Part shown: positions 50,506 to 60,498 of the stretch, in pieces
Layout: each line of letters starts with the position of its first letter
How positions within the stretch are numbered: the first letter of the stretch is position 1
DNA from: an uncultured Methanobrevibacter sp.
GTDB taxonomy: Archaea; Methanobacteriota; Methanobacteria; Methanobacteriales; Methanobacteriaceae
Direction of reading: 5' to 3'
DNA length: 64,000 nucleotides
Assembly (NCBI RefSeq): GCF_902771435.1
Contig: NZ_CACXXB010000017.1
Coordinates: 41,409 to 105,408, forward strand
Program-made: the position numbers and the translations under genes
Notes under the pieces: generated by a model
Told to the model about the DNA's origin: nothing
Databases searched by the model: none
The model's input: the letters and a program-made list of their open reading frames with translations, nothing else

Positions 50506-52797
50506 TTATTCCCTTTCTTTTTTAAGGGCTTCAACCATATCAATATTTTTGAGCTGGTTTGCAAGCAACAGGTTAACGATTGCAGAAACGATTATTGTTA
50601 TCACGAAACTTATTACTATTGTAGTCAGAGTATAGTTTGTCGGATAATAGAACTTGTCAGTATTGCTTCTGATGGCTTCTAGAACGTAGTATCCTGTTGG
50701 AACTCCAATTATAAATCCTACTATTGATATTCCTAGATATTGGGTTATGAAAAGTTTTCTTAAATCGCTTAATTGGAATCCTAAAACCTTCAATGTTGCC
50801 ATATCCCGTTCCACTTCGGTGAATCCTAAAAGGCCTAAGCTGTACAGAACAACAACAGCCAATATGACTGCAAATATTACCAATATTATGATGAGCAGAT
50901 TTGCTGTTTGTGAGAGCTTGTCCCAACTGTTTGTCAGGTCTTTATGGGAGTTGTAGCTTCCGACACCATCCAAGCCGCCTGTCACATTTTTTGCTGTAAC
51001 GATTTCTGTCGGCTTGAATGAAATGTTGTTCTTTTCAGCACATTCTTTTGTGATTGTAATTCCCTGAACTGAAGGATCACCATAAATGTCTTCAACCGTG
51101 GAGTTTATCCAAGTTTCATTACCATAGAAGTGCCATTCTATTTTATCACCAACCTTTAGTCCATATATCTCGGCAGTCTTTTCTGAAATGGAAATTCCGT
51201 CCTTTGGCAATGTAATCTCATGCCTGTTCTTATCGGTAGGCGTGATTAATGAGGATTTATCATGAACCGTCAGCACTTGCATCTTTTCAATGCCATTGGC
51301 TTTGATTTGAATTGTTTTTGTCATTACTTGAGTTCCGTTAACCTCATCAATTATTGAATCTATCTGTGACTGTGAAATGTTATCCTGAAGGACTAGCTGT
51401 GTTTCATAGTGGTTGATGTCATCATATTTCCAGGTTTTCAGGTCATTGACCCCATCATGCATACCGAATGCTGAGATGAGAAGCACAGTGCAGCCAATGA
51501 CTCCGATCAGTGCAATGATAGATCTTAACTTATGTCTGTTAATGTCCCTGGTGTTCCACCTAAGATTGAATCCCATTTTGTCCCATATCCATGTATTTTC
51601 AACAAATCCTATTTTGCTCACTTTAGGGGGCTTTGCCTTCAGAGTTGCTGAAGGAGGCTCTCGGATAATGCTTGCAGCCGCAAAGTATGAGCACAACACA
51701 GAACCCAAAACGATTAAAAGGGCTACAATGATGAAATTGATATTGAATCCGGGATCCCAGCAAGGCAATGTGTAATATGACTTCATGGTGTCGACAAAAA
51801 TGTATGGTATCGTTTTGTGACCGACTATTATTCCCAGCACGCTACCGATCAGTGTCAAATAGAATCCGTATGATAAATAATGCAATATTAATGGCCTATC
51901 TTCAAATCCTATTGCCTTTAAAGTTCCAATCTGTGTTCTTTGCTGGTTAACGATACGTGTCATTGTAGTCAGCAGAATCAGGAGCGCAACAACAACGAAG
52001 ATGATTGGAAACATCACTGCCAAAACGATATGCTGCTTGATTTCGTCCTGTATTTGGTTGTCGCTGCTGCTGTCTTCCCTAGGCATAAAGGATGCGCCGT
52101 CGATTATGTCGTCATATCCCTTGTCCTCAAGCATTCCACGTGTTTGATTGTAATAGTCTTGAGTATTGACATTGGAGGTCATTAGCAGCTTGTTGTGTGG
52201 CATGTCCTGGCCAGGGTATGCCTTATCTGACAGATATCCGAATCCCTGATATTTGAAATCTGAAACCAGGCCGTTTTCCGGTTGCTCATAGACGTAATCA
52301 GGAGAATATCCAAGTCCACGGATTGTTTTGTTTAATGTGATTCCATTAAATTTTACGGAGATATTGTCCCCAACGGTCAAGTTCTTCGCTTCAGCAAATC
52401 TTGCATCCAGCCATATGCCGTCCGCATCACTGAAATTAATGTTTTTTCCTTCAACAGGATAGTATCTGGAGATGTTGTTCTTCTCTAAAAAATGCAGCGT
52501 TACTGCCGGTTCATCTTCCAAATCGGCGATTGACTTTACAACGAATTGGGTTTCAATACCTGTTGTCGAACTCAGATTCTTGTAATCATTAACGACACTT
52601 TCATTGAAATTATTTCCAATCACGTATGCATCTGCCATGTTTGTTTCGTTATAATAGTTGTTGAGGTTGTCCTGAAGGCCCTGGACTTCGGATCCTATTC
52701 CCGCAAAGGCCAGCAATGTAATAAATGACATTAGGAAAATGGCAACGAATTGCATTTTGTGTTCCTTCATGTCGCGTAACATCTTTTTGAATAGCAT
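50506..52797 (-). CDS. ABC transporter permease (FtsX/MacB-like, two repeats)
   Basis: A 763-residue permease. An N-terminal membrane helix (residues 17-35) is followed by a large outer domain (40-245), three helices (about 250-370), a further helix near 425, a second outer domain and three C-terminal helices. The motifs QRTQIGTLKAIGFEDRPLILHYLSYG and ERDMATLKVLGFQLSDLRKLFITQYLG are the two FtsX-domain signatures. Such exporters move lipids, peptides or drugs, or act as mechanotransmitters. The ATPase gene precedes it by four bases. Confidence 0.9.
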   Translation of the reverse strand: MLFKKMLRDMKEHKMQFVAIFLMSFITLLAFAGIGSEVQGLQDNLNNYYNETNMADAYVIGNNFNESVVNDYKNLSSTTGIETQFVVKSIADLEDEPAVTLHFLEKNNISRYYPVEGKNINFSDADGIWLDARFAEAKNLTVGDNISVKFNGITLNKTIRGLGYSPDYVYEQPENGLVSDFKYQGFGYLSDKAYPGQDMPHNKLLMTSNVNTQDYYNQTRGMLEDKGYDDIIDGASFMPREDSSSDNQIQDEIKQHIVLAVMFPIIFVVVALLILLTTMTRIVNQQRTQIGTLKAIGFEDRPLILHYLSYGFYLTLIGSVLGIIVGHKTIPYIFVDTMKSYYTLPCWDPGFNINFIIVALLIVLGSVLCSYFAAASIIREPPSATLKAKPPKVSKIGFVENTWIWDKMGFNLRWNTRDINRHKLRSIIALIGVIGCTVLLISAFGMHDGVNDLKTWKYDDINHYETQLVLQDNISQSQIDSIIDEVNGTQVMTKTIQIKANGIEKMQVLTVHDKSSLITPTDKNRHEITLPKDGISISEKTAEIYGLKVGDKIEWHFYGNETWINSTVEDIYGDPSVQGITITKECAEKNNISFKPTEIVTAKNVTGGLDGVGSYNSHKDLTNSWDKLSQTANLLIIILVIFAVILAVVVLYSLGLLGFTEVERDMATLKVLGFQLSDLRKLFITQYLGISIVGFIIGVPTGYYVLEAIRSNTDKFYYPTNYTLTTIVISFVITIIVSAIVNLLLANQLKNIDMVEALKKERE

Positions 52798-52801
52798 CCA
52801 A

Positions 52802-53461
52802 TCACCAGTTTATAGCATCTACAGATTGAGGATTCTCATTTGTCTCAATGTATTCAACTTCACCGTTTTTTATGTGAATGACCTTGTTTGCGACTTTTGC
52901 AAATTCGTTATTGTGTGTTACTATAATGACTGTTGTATTTTCACTTTCACATAGGCTTATCAGCAGTTCAATAATGATTTTACCGGTATGAGAATCCAGT
53001 GCACCTGTAGGCTCGTCACATAAGAGCATTTTTGGCTTTTTAGCTATTGCCCGAGCAATGGATACCCTTTGCTGTTCTCCTCCGGACAGTTCTGACGGAA
53101 ACTTGTTGACATGCTGTGACAGCCCCACCTGACTTAAAATCTCCTGTCCGTCTATGTTTTCATCGACAATGTCATTGAGAACCTCAATGTTTTCGCATGC
53201 GGTCAGGTTTGGAATCAGGTTATAGAATTGGAAGATGAAACCTATTTCCTTTGCACGGTAGCGTGTAAGTTCCTTATCTGAAAAGGCGGTGATGTTTTCA
53301 TCATCAATAATTATTTCACCGCTTGTAGGCTTGTCAAGACCTCCTAAAAGGTTAAGCAGTGTTGATTTACCACTTCCTGACGGTCCGAGAATCACTACAA
53401 GCTCTCCCTGTCCCATTTTATATTCTTTTGAAACACTATTAACTTTTATCAATGTCTTCAT
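52802..53461 (-). CDS. ABC transporter ATP-binding protein, shortened N-terminal sheet
   Basis: A 219-residue LolD/MacB-type ATPase. Walker A is GPSGSGKST (about 27-35), the signature is [16 protein letters not shown] (about 123-138), Walker [13 protein letters not shown] and the H-loop VTHN are intact. The start is odd: family members have about 17-20 residues between the A-loop (KEYKMG) and QGELVVILG, covering two beta strands, but here the two are joined directly. The frame is kept. It may be an in-frame deletion or an assembly fault. It forms an operon with the FtsX-like permease. Confidence 0.85.
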   Translation of the reverse strand: MKTLIKVNSVSKEYKMGQGELVVILGPSGSGKSTLLNLLGGLDKPTSGEIIIDDENITAFSDKELTRYRAKEIGFIFQFYNLIPNLTACENIEVLNDIVDENIDGQEILSQVGLSQHVNKFPSELSGGEQQRVSIARAIAKKPKMLLCDEPTGALDSHTGKIIIELLISLCESENTTVIIVTHNNEFAKVANKVIHIKNGEVEYIETNENPQSVDAINW

Positions 53462-53926
53462 TTTTTAAACCTGTTCATTTATCTGATATAATATATTTTT
53501 TACATTCAAATATATTATATTTTTTACATTCAATTTAAATTTTTGTAGTGCATCAACTAACTATGGCATTAAATATATGAAAAAGGAGAGTCTATAAATA
53601 ATCTAAACCAATCAGGTTAATTTCATTGAATTTTTTTTAATTTTTATTAATATAAATAATTTTTATTTGATTTGAGGATAATTTTAACTTTTAAATACAA
53701 TATTGCGAACTTAAAACAATTTTTAGATATATTCTTTATAGTGGGAACTTGCAATAATGGCTAAGTTTATATACTATAAAATTAAAATTACATTTAGTAA
53801 CTAAAAGTAGGTGGTTTGATTTTCGTGTACTTACTACTTTTCCGTGGACAATTTGTAAAATAAACTATTTTTTTCATCTATAATAAACCTTTTTATGTTC
53901 GTCCATATCCGAACAAATTGGAATTT

Positions 53927-53987
53927 CATATAGTAACCAAAAAAAACTAAGGCCACTTAAAATCATATAGTAACCATAAAAAACTAA
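53927..53987. repeat. Direct repeats of 24 bp, 37-bp period
   Basis: CATATAGTAACCA then AAAAAACTAA occurs at 53927-53950 and 53964-53987 with one mismatch. A weaker relative, ATTTAGTAACTAAAAG, lies at 53792. Iterated sites ahead of phage genes are often repressor or replication-protein binding sites. Two copies are too few for a CRISPR array. Confidence 0.5.
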
Positions 53988-54100
53988 TTATTGAAAAATT
54001 TGGTTGATTATGGGGAGTTTATACATATGAATCTCTTCTTTTTGGTATTATTTTATCGGTTCAATTTATCAAAACTTTATTATGTAGTTTATATAAAAAA

Positions 54101-54123
54101 TATAATAAATAATATAATAAAAA
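54101..54123 (+). promoter_or_regulatory. Promoter-like element shared with the scaffold-like gene
   Basis: A 23-base TATAATAAATAATATAATAA-containing element lies 17 bases before the portal start. The same 23 bases occur at 62442-62464, before the scaffold/protease-like gene. The sharing suggests a common late viral promoter or leader. Confidence 0.5.
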
Positions 54124-54139
54124 ATATGAAATGATTATC

Positions 54140-55441
54140 ATGGGACTTACTGATTATATCAAAACAAGATTGCTAAACAATAGGGTAGAGCAGTACAACA
54201 CCAAACGCAGCTATTGGGGTGAAGATGAAAGGCAGCCAAGAACTGACGGAATCAACACTGGCCTTGACTTGCCTGATGCACTTCCACCTGTAATTAATAA
54301 GACAATAGCTAATGCACGTTATGCTGTAAAGCTTGACGGTTATACTTCAGGAATATTGAAAAATAGAATTGATAAAGCTAATGTTAATATTGTTCTTGTA
54401 GATAAGGAAAATAAATTATCTCAAGAGCAGAAATTGACTTTAATTTTATGGGCTAGGAAAATTGACATCAGCCAGGTTGCTAAAAATATTCTGCAAGGTG
54501 GGATGGTTGATGGGGAAGGTCTTATTAAACCTGTGCAACGCTGGGATAAAAGTATTGGAAAATATATTAAACCTATCTTTTTAGAAATCGGCGCACACGG
54601 TTACGGATTGAAAAAAGAATTTAATGATGATAATGAAGTGCAGCTATACCTTCATGAGATGCCTAAGGATATTGTTGCTGGATCTCCAGAAGAGTTCGCT
54701 AATTATGTTAGTGTTGAAGAGGGAACATTAACGGTCAAATATGAACCTGAAGAAGTCATTAACTTCATCTATAATGAGATTTATTGTGAAGCTCAAAGTA
54801 TTATCCTGAATTGCCTTGATGATATATATCACAAATGTAATTTGGAGAGAAACCAGGTAGAAAGAATTAATAAGGATAATATTATTGAAGTAAAGCCTGC
54901 AATGGATGCAAACGGCCAGCCTTACATTACAGAACTTTCAAGCACAGCTAAGGAAAATCTTTATGCAGATTATGGTACAACTGCCGGAAGTAATGTAGCT
55001 ATTGTACCTCCGGGAATCGAATCCAAAATACTTGGTGGTAACAACTACCAGTCAGACTATACCAGACAAACTGAAATCTTTAGAAATAATATCCTAAGGA
55101 CTTTCGTGACACCGCAGTCACAGGCAGGTAATGAAAAATCCAACCAGAACGTTGCAGAATACATTAACGATTCAGCTATTACAGGGTTTATCGTTAATGT
55201 GGCCAACGACCAGAAATGGGTGTTAAAGTATTGCAATCAGCTATTGAATATGCAACTGGAGCTAATGGGAATTAGTGAAACTTTAGATATTTACTTCAGC
55301 TATTCAAGAGATGATGTCTTAAGATATATTATGGAACTTTCTTCTGAAGGCGATGAAATCTATAAAAACTATCTAAGCAACTTTGAGGAAGAACAGCCTG
55401 TCGGTGAGAGAATTATAAATGATAGTGGAGTTGAAATATAA
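54140..55441 (+). CDS. Phage portal-like protein
   Basis: A 433-residue soluble protein; ATG at 54140 follows ATGATTATC, and an in-frame ATG nine bases upstream is less likely. The start resembles phage portal proteins (short basic helix RLLNNRVEQYNTKRSYWG, then a wing region, GEGLIKPVQRWD). It continues with a stalk/crown-like C-terminal half (QTEIFRNNILRTFVTPQSQAGNEKSNQNVAEYINDSAITGFIVN), and an acidic tail. Portal rings pass DNA during virus packaging. No terminase gene is adjacent, and a broken second copy lies at 60499. The identity is by pattern, not by search. Confidence 0.6.
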   Translation: MGLTDYIKTRLLNNRVEQYNTKRSYWGEDERQPRTDGINTGLDLPDALPPVINKTIANARYAVKLDGYTSGILKNRIDKANVNIVLVDKENKLSQEQKLTLILWARKIDISQVAKNILQGGMVDGEGLIKPVQRWDKSIGKYIKPIFLEIGAHGYGLKKEFNDDNEVQLYLHEMPKDIVAGSPEEFANYVSVEEGTLTVKYEPEEVINFIYNEIYCEAQSIILNCLDDIYHKCNLERNQVERINKDNIIEVKPAMDANGQPYITELSSTAKENLYADYGTTAGSNVAIVPPGIESKILGGNNYQSDYTRQTEIFRNNILRTFVTPQSQAGNEKSNQNVAEYINDSAITGFIVNVANDQKWVLKYCNQLLNMQLELMGISETLDIYFSYSRDDVLRYIMELSSEGDEIYKNYLSNFEEEQPVGERIINDSGVEI

Positions 55442-55862
55442 TTATTTAAAACTCAAAATTATTTGTAATTATTTAATATGTTTTTCCTGTTATTAATTTA
55501 TATCTTAATCCCTCGTTACTTTCTTAAAAATCTCTTTTAACATTTAAATTTAATGAATAAACCTGATTAATAATTTATTATTAATTTATACTTAAATTAA
55601 TCTTCAATTTTGTCCCAAATTGTTATTGAGAATATAAAAAAATTTAAAAGTAATGTGGATTACGTACTATTCTAAAGACAACTCATGAACTAACTAATTG
55701 TTAGCACATATTTTGTAATTTTGCTGAAAACTCTGCTAGGTTTGATGGAGTTCATGTATTTGATGGAACTGGTACTGTGACAAATTGGAAATAATCAATA
55801 ACTTTATATGTTTTAAATTTTTAAATAAATATGTAAAATATTTTTGTCTTATACGTGATATA
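55442..55862. other. Intergenic region with possible viral remnant
   Basis: About 420 AT-rich bases. Near 55720-55794 the plus strand can be read as FAENSARFDGVHVFDGTGTV and a few more residues to a stop, which looks like the end of a lost protein, but there is no start or family match. Otherwise no gene is visible. Confidence 0.4.
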
Positions 55863-58802
55863 ATGAAATATGGTAAATATTTAATTTTAATATTATTGGT
55901 ATTGATATTGTCTATGAACAATGTTTGTGCTCAAGATTGTTTAAATGATACAATTAATGAACTTAGTATTAGTGATTATGATTTGATTTGTGATGATGGT
56001 GATGAAGATCAATTTACGGATGATGTTGATGATTTACAAGATGATGACTATGAATTAGATGAAGAAAAATACTTTTATGAAGAAATTCAATCTAATGATT
56101 CAGATATGTATTGCTCTTTTATAAAACATTTAACTAAAGAATGTAACTTTACACTTGATTTGAACAATAGTGATTTTGAAAACGATGGATATTGTCTAAT
56201 CGCTCATTATAATTATTCTTTCAAACTATATTCAGGAGAAATATATAATTTAAATCCTGGTGATTCATATCTAGCAGTAATGAATGGGCGTGAAGGAACA
56301 TATATCTCCGGAATATATTATCCGGACATTATTTATTTATATAATGGTAATAAATATTTGGATGAAGATTTTTTAGGATGGTTAGCATGGGAAAAACAAT
56401 TTAAATGTAATTCCATAAATATTGAAGAAATTATAAATAATTCTAAAAATATCAAACATGCCCCTGCAAAATACATGTCAACTAATAATTTGCCAGATTA
56501 TTATAATTTAGCAGATAATAATTTAGTTTCAACATTTAAAAAACAGATATATGGGGATTGTTGGGCATTTGCATCAATTGCTTCTCTTGAATCACATTTA
56601 TTAAAAACAGAAAATAAAGAATATAATTTTGATGTTGATTTAACTGATTTTTCAGAAAACCATCTGAAAAATCTCATTAGTTCAAGAGGAATCAATGGAT
56701 CTGAAATTTTTGAAGGAGGTTATTTATCTGGAGCCGCTTCTTATTTCCTTAGATGGAGTGGACCAATTGATGAAAATAGTGATAAATATGGAGTTACAAA
56801 TTATTCCTATGAATATTTTAATCCATTAAAACATGTTCAAGACATTTTATTCATTTCTGCTAGATCATATTATAATGACAATACTAAAATAAAAGAAGCA
56901 ATAATTAACTATGGTGCAGTAGCAACTAATATGTATTTTAACAACTCATATATTCGCCAGTATTTGATTGAAAATGGAAAAATATCTAAATTTTATTATT
57001 ATGCTTCTGATAGAATTACAAATAATGCGCTTTTATCTCAAGGAGCGCATTCTGTCACTATTATAGGATGGGATGATAATTGTGATAAAAACATGTTTAA
57101 TGCTCAGCACAATGGAGCATTCATTGTGAAAGATAGTAATTTTAATTATTATTACTATGTTTCATATGATGATTTATATTTTGCGAGGTTGTATGTTAAT
57201 AATCATATTGCATCAATGGCCTTTGTTAATGTTGAGAATGTAACTAATTATAAATCTATTTATCAATATGATACTGTATTTAATTATGATGAAGAAAAGT
57301 ATTCTTCAGTTTCAAATATTTTTACTGCATCTTCCGATGATGAAATTCAATCAATCGGATTTTATAATTTAGGGACTAATCTGAATGTTAAAGTTGAAAT
57401 ATTTGTAAATGATAACATAAAATATGCTAAATATTTTACTAGTCTTATTTTTGGGTACAATACAATTAGATTAAATGAGCTTGTAAATATTAAACAAGGA
57501 GATGCTTTTGAAGTTAAACTCACATTCGATTCAAATTGCCGAATTGCTGCGGATAGATTAATTCCATCTAAACACCATTCTTATTATTATAAAGATAATC
57601 AGCGCAGTTTATATAATTATACTTTTTGTATTAAAGCTTATACTTGCTTAAATTCCAATGTGAAAGTAGCATATTTTGATTGTAAGGATATTAATTCAGA
57701 ATATGGAGATAAATGTTTTGCAGGTTATTTAAAAAGTAAAGGAAACCCGATTGCAAATGTTCCTATTCAAATGATATTAATTGATAGAAATAATAATTCA
57801 AAAGTTTTAGCATCTTATAATATACAAACAGACAATAACGGGGGAATATATTTACCTAGTAATATACTTCCAATTAATTGTCGTGCAGTTCTAAACTTTA
57901 AAGGCGATCATAATTATTATAGTTGCAGTAAAGCCATTGATTTTAATATTGTAAAAGCAACAACATCAATTTCTTCGAATTCCAAATGTTATTATTCGGA
58001 ATCATTAATTTTAACTTTAAAACATTCAAATAAACTTCTTTCAAATAAAAAAATAACAATAACAATCAATGGTAAAGATTATCTTAAAACAACTGATAAA
58101 AATGGAAAAATTGACTTACCAATATTTTTAGCAAATAAGAAATATACTTTTCAAATTAAATTTAATGGTGATGCTAATTATTCATCAACTAAAAAATCAC
58201 TTAAATTCACAGTAATGAAACCCACTGCAAAATTTTCTTTAAGTAGTTATAGCTCACCTTTTAATTCTGGAAAACAACTAACCGTAAAAGTAACTAACAA
58301 AAAGAACAATAAAGCAATGAAAAATGTAATGTTTAGTTTAAAAGTTTATAATAATAAAAAATCTAAAACATATAATGTAAAATCTGATTCAAATGGTGTT
58401 GCTAAATTTAGTGTTTCTAAAATTGGTATTGGTAGTTATAATGCATATGTTGCTTCTCAAGATAAATATGTTGCATATAAAAAAGTTAAAACTACTGTTA
58501 AAGTCTCAAAAGCATCAACAATACTTTCTGCTCCAAAAGTTTCAAATAAACTTAAATCGAATAGTTATTTTAAAGTTACATTAAAACATAAAAACACTAA
58601 TAAATTATTATCAGGAGTTCAAATCGTTCTTAAAATATATACTGGATCTTCCTATAAATCATTTACAATTAAAACGGGGAGTAATGGTGTGGCGTCATTT
58701 AAGACTAATTCATTAAGCGTTGGAACACATAAAGTTGTAATTAATTCTGGAAATAAAAATTATGCTATTTCTGGTACAAGTTCAATAACCATTAAAAAAT
58801 AG
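55863..58802 (+). CDS. Secreted papain-like protease with Ig-like repeats
   Basis: A 979-residue secreted protein. ATG at 55863 follows TGATATA and opens a signal peptide (residues 1-23, cut after VCA). Residues 30-75 are very acidic. Residues about 210-460 form a C1 papain-like domain: QIYGDCWAFASIASLES with Cys233, and QGAHSVTIIGWDDN with His396. The usual catalytic Asn is replaced by Asp424 in FIVKDSNF. Residues about 640-979 hold three to four Ig-like repeats with NGxAxFxT turns. It probably sits on or in the cell wall. It lies between two portal-gene copies, hinting at cargo carried by a virus. Confidence 0.85.
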   Translation: MKYGKYLILILLVLILSMNNVCAQDCLNDTINELSISDYDLICDDGDEDQFTDDVDDLQDDDYELDEEKYFYEEIQSNDSDMYCSFIKHLTKECNFTLDLNNSDFENDGYCLIAHYNYSFKLYSGEIYNLNPGDSYLAVMNGREGTYISGIYYPDIIYLYNGNKYLDEDFLGWLAWEKQFKCNSINIEEIINNSKNIKHAPAKYMSTNNLPDYYNLADNNLVSTFKKQIYGDCWAFASIASLESHLLKTENKEYNFDVDLTDFSENHLKNLISSRGINGSEIFEGGYLSGAASYFLRWSGPIDENSDKYGVTNYSYEYFNPLKHVQDILFISARSYYNDNTKIKEAIINYGAVATNMYFNNSYIRQYLIENGKISKFYYYASDRITNNALLSQGAHSVTIIGWDDNCDKNMFNAQHNGAFIVKDSNFNYYYYVSYDDLYFARLYVNNHIASMAFVNVENVTNYKSIYQYDTVFNYDEEKYSSVSNIFTASSDDEIQSIGFYNLGTNLNVKVEIFVNDNIKYAKYFTSLIFGYNTIRLNELVNIKQGDAFEVKLTFDSNCRIAADRLIPSKHHSYYYKDNQRSLYNYTFCIKAYTCLNSNVKVAYFDCKDINSEYGDKCFAGYLKSKGNPIANVPIQMILIDRNNNSKVLASYNIQTDNNGGIYLPSNILPINCRAVLNFKGDHNYYSCSKAIDFNIVKATTSISSNSKCYYSESLILTLKHSNKLLSNKKITITINGKDYLKTTDKNGKIDLPIFLANKKYTFQIKFNGDANYSSTKKSLKFTVMKPTAKFSLSSYSSPFNSGKQLTVKVTNKKNNKAMKNVMFSLKVYNNKKSKTYNVKSDSNGVAKFSVSKIGIGSYNAYVASQDKYVAYKKVKTTVKVSKASTILSAPKVSNKLKSNSYFKVTLKHKNTNKLLSGVQIVLKIYTGSSYKSFTIKTGSNGVASFKTNSLSVGTHKVVINSGNKNYAISGTSSITIKK

Positions 58803-58811
58803 GTAGTTATT

Positions 58812-60260
58812 ATGTTAATAAGAAAAATGTTAATAGTTTCAGTAATTATTCTTATATATATTAATTTATCTTTTGTTTGTGCTGATGAAAATGTCACTGA
58901 TTTCAATGAATCATTTGCGAATAATAATTCTTTTAAGGACATTCAATCACTTATTAATGAAGCAGACGATAATGATACAATCATCCTTAATGGAAATTAT
59001 TATGGAAATGGCAGTCAGATTAATGTTAATAAAAGTGTAATAATTGAAGGAATTAATAATGCTACATTGGATGCTAGAGGATTATCTGGAATTTTCAACA
59101 TTCAATCAACTAATGTTGTAATAAAAAATTTAAAGTTCATTAATGGAAATTTGGAAGACCATGGGGCTGCTATCCAATGGGTTGGAAATAATGGTACTTT
59201 AATTAATTCAGTATTCTACAACAATACTGGATATTATAATGAATCTGATTCGATTATTTGGACAGGCACTGAAGGAATAATCATCAATTCAACTTTTAAA
59301 CATGATTATTCATATTTTATGATGGTTGATCTTAATAAATGGAAACTTATTGGATTTTCTTGTGATAAATTATTTTTATCAACCTCTTTTATTTATGATG
59401 ATAAAGGTTATTATATTGGTTTGGCTACAGTTAATTTTCTCCCTACTTTAAAAGTATCTAATGTAAGTTGTTTTTATGGTGAAGAACCAGTTATTAAATT
59501 TAAATTGTTTTCTAAAGAGTTTCCTTGGGCTAATGAAAATATAGTATTTAAAGTTTCCAATATGGAATTTAATTTAAAAACAGATGCAAATGGGGAGTGT
59601 ATTTTAAAATTACCTAATAATATCTCAAATGGTAATTATATTGTTAAATCAGAATGTCATGATGTATTTTCAGGTTATGTTGAATATAGTTATGCAAAAT
59701 ATGCAGTAACTTCAATTTCAACTATTAGAATATCCCCAATCCCTGTTAAACTTTCACTTATTAAAAATAATTTTTATTATGATAATAAGAATTATTTGCA
59801 AGTTAAAGTTGTAAATACAAATTCTAAGTTACCTTTATCTAATGTTAAATTATTATTCGAGTTTAGGGGTAAGACATATTATGCTGTTTCAAATAGTAAC
59901 GGTATTGCTAAATTTAAAATTCCAAAAATAAATATGGGGAATTATGATTTTAAAATTAAAGCAATTAAAAACGGAACATCTAATTTTTATAAACAAAAAT
60001 TAACAATTAAAAAGATTCCAGTGCTGGTTAAAAAGAAAATAAAAAACAAAAAAATAACAATAACTCTTTTAAACAATAACACTAAAAAACCTTTAAAATC
60101 GTTTAAGATTAATTTAAAAATTTCAACTAAACACTATGTGATAAAAACTAATAAAAAAGGAATTATAATTCTAAAACTTAAAAAAGGATGGGATACAATT
60201 TCATTTAGTGCTATGAATAAGAATTATAAATTAAATTATAGAATTAAAGTTAAATCATAA
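58812..60260 (+). CDS. Secreted adhesin-like protein with Ig-like repeats
   Basis: A 482-residue protein with signal peptide (residues 1-24, ending VCADE). Residues 40-165 show beta-helix-like repeats (DDNDTIILNGNYYGNGSQINVNKS, NVVIKNLKFINGN). Residues about 225-480 hold Ig-like modules with DANGECILKLP and SNSNGIAKFKIP turns. It starts nine bases after the papain-like gene, so the two share a transcript. Codon use is AT-rich as in the neighbour. Confidence 0.82.
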   Translation: MLIRKMLIVSVIILIYINLSFVCADENVTDFNESFANNNSFKDIQSLINEADDNDTIILNGNYYGNGSQINVNKSVIIEGINNATLDARGLSGIFNIQSTNVVIKNLKFINGNLEDHGAAIQWVGNNGTLINSVFYNNTGYYNESDSIIWTGTEGIIINSTFKHDYSYFMMVDLNKWKLIGFSCDKLFLSTSFIYDDKGYYIGLATVNFLPTLKVSNVSCFYGEEPVIKFKLFSKEFPWANENIVFKVSNMEFNLKTDANGECILKLPNNISNGNYIVKSECHDVFSGYVEYSYAKYAVTSISTIRISPIPVKLSLIKNNFYYDNKNYLQVKVVNTNSKLPLSNVKLLFEFRGKTYYAVSNSNGIAKFKIPKINMGNYDFKIKAIKNGTSNFYKQKLTIKKIPVLVKKKIKNKKITITLLNNNTKKPLKSFKINLKISTKHYVIKTNKKGIIILKLKKGWDTISFSAMNKNYKLNYRIKVKS

Positions 60261-60498
60261 GTTCATATGGATATGTTTAATTGATTTTTGAATAAAATAT
60301 TCAAATATTCTTTTAACATATTCTCTATTTAATATTTCAATTGAAGTTGTTGAAATTGATGGATATGATTTTACACTTAAAAAAAATATTTGATGATGAA
60401 TTCATATAATGGAGGCAAATTTCGATTTAAAGAGTTTGAGACTAAATGTTAGGGGGATGATTGTAAAGTAAATCTTAAAATATCTCATTAGGATAATT

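Larger units (their letters stand above)
53462..54139. other. Long intergenic region at left edge of provirus-like block
   Basis: About 680 bases, very AT-rich. It contains a short duplicated stretch near 53490-53530 (ATATTATATTTTTTACATTC, twice), direct repeats at 53927 and 53964, a GTTCG-CGAAC small palindrome near 53897-53914 and a promoter-like stretch before the portal gene. No open frame of note. Confidence 0.5.

Noticed and set aside
52546..52728. Plus-strand frame with many cysteines inside the permease gene
   Set aside because: Cysteine-rich look arises from antisense of the permease; no start signal.
53927..53987. Possible CRISPR array
   Set aside because: Only two good copies of the repeat with a single 13-base gap and no Cas genes; regular array structure is absent.
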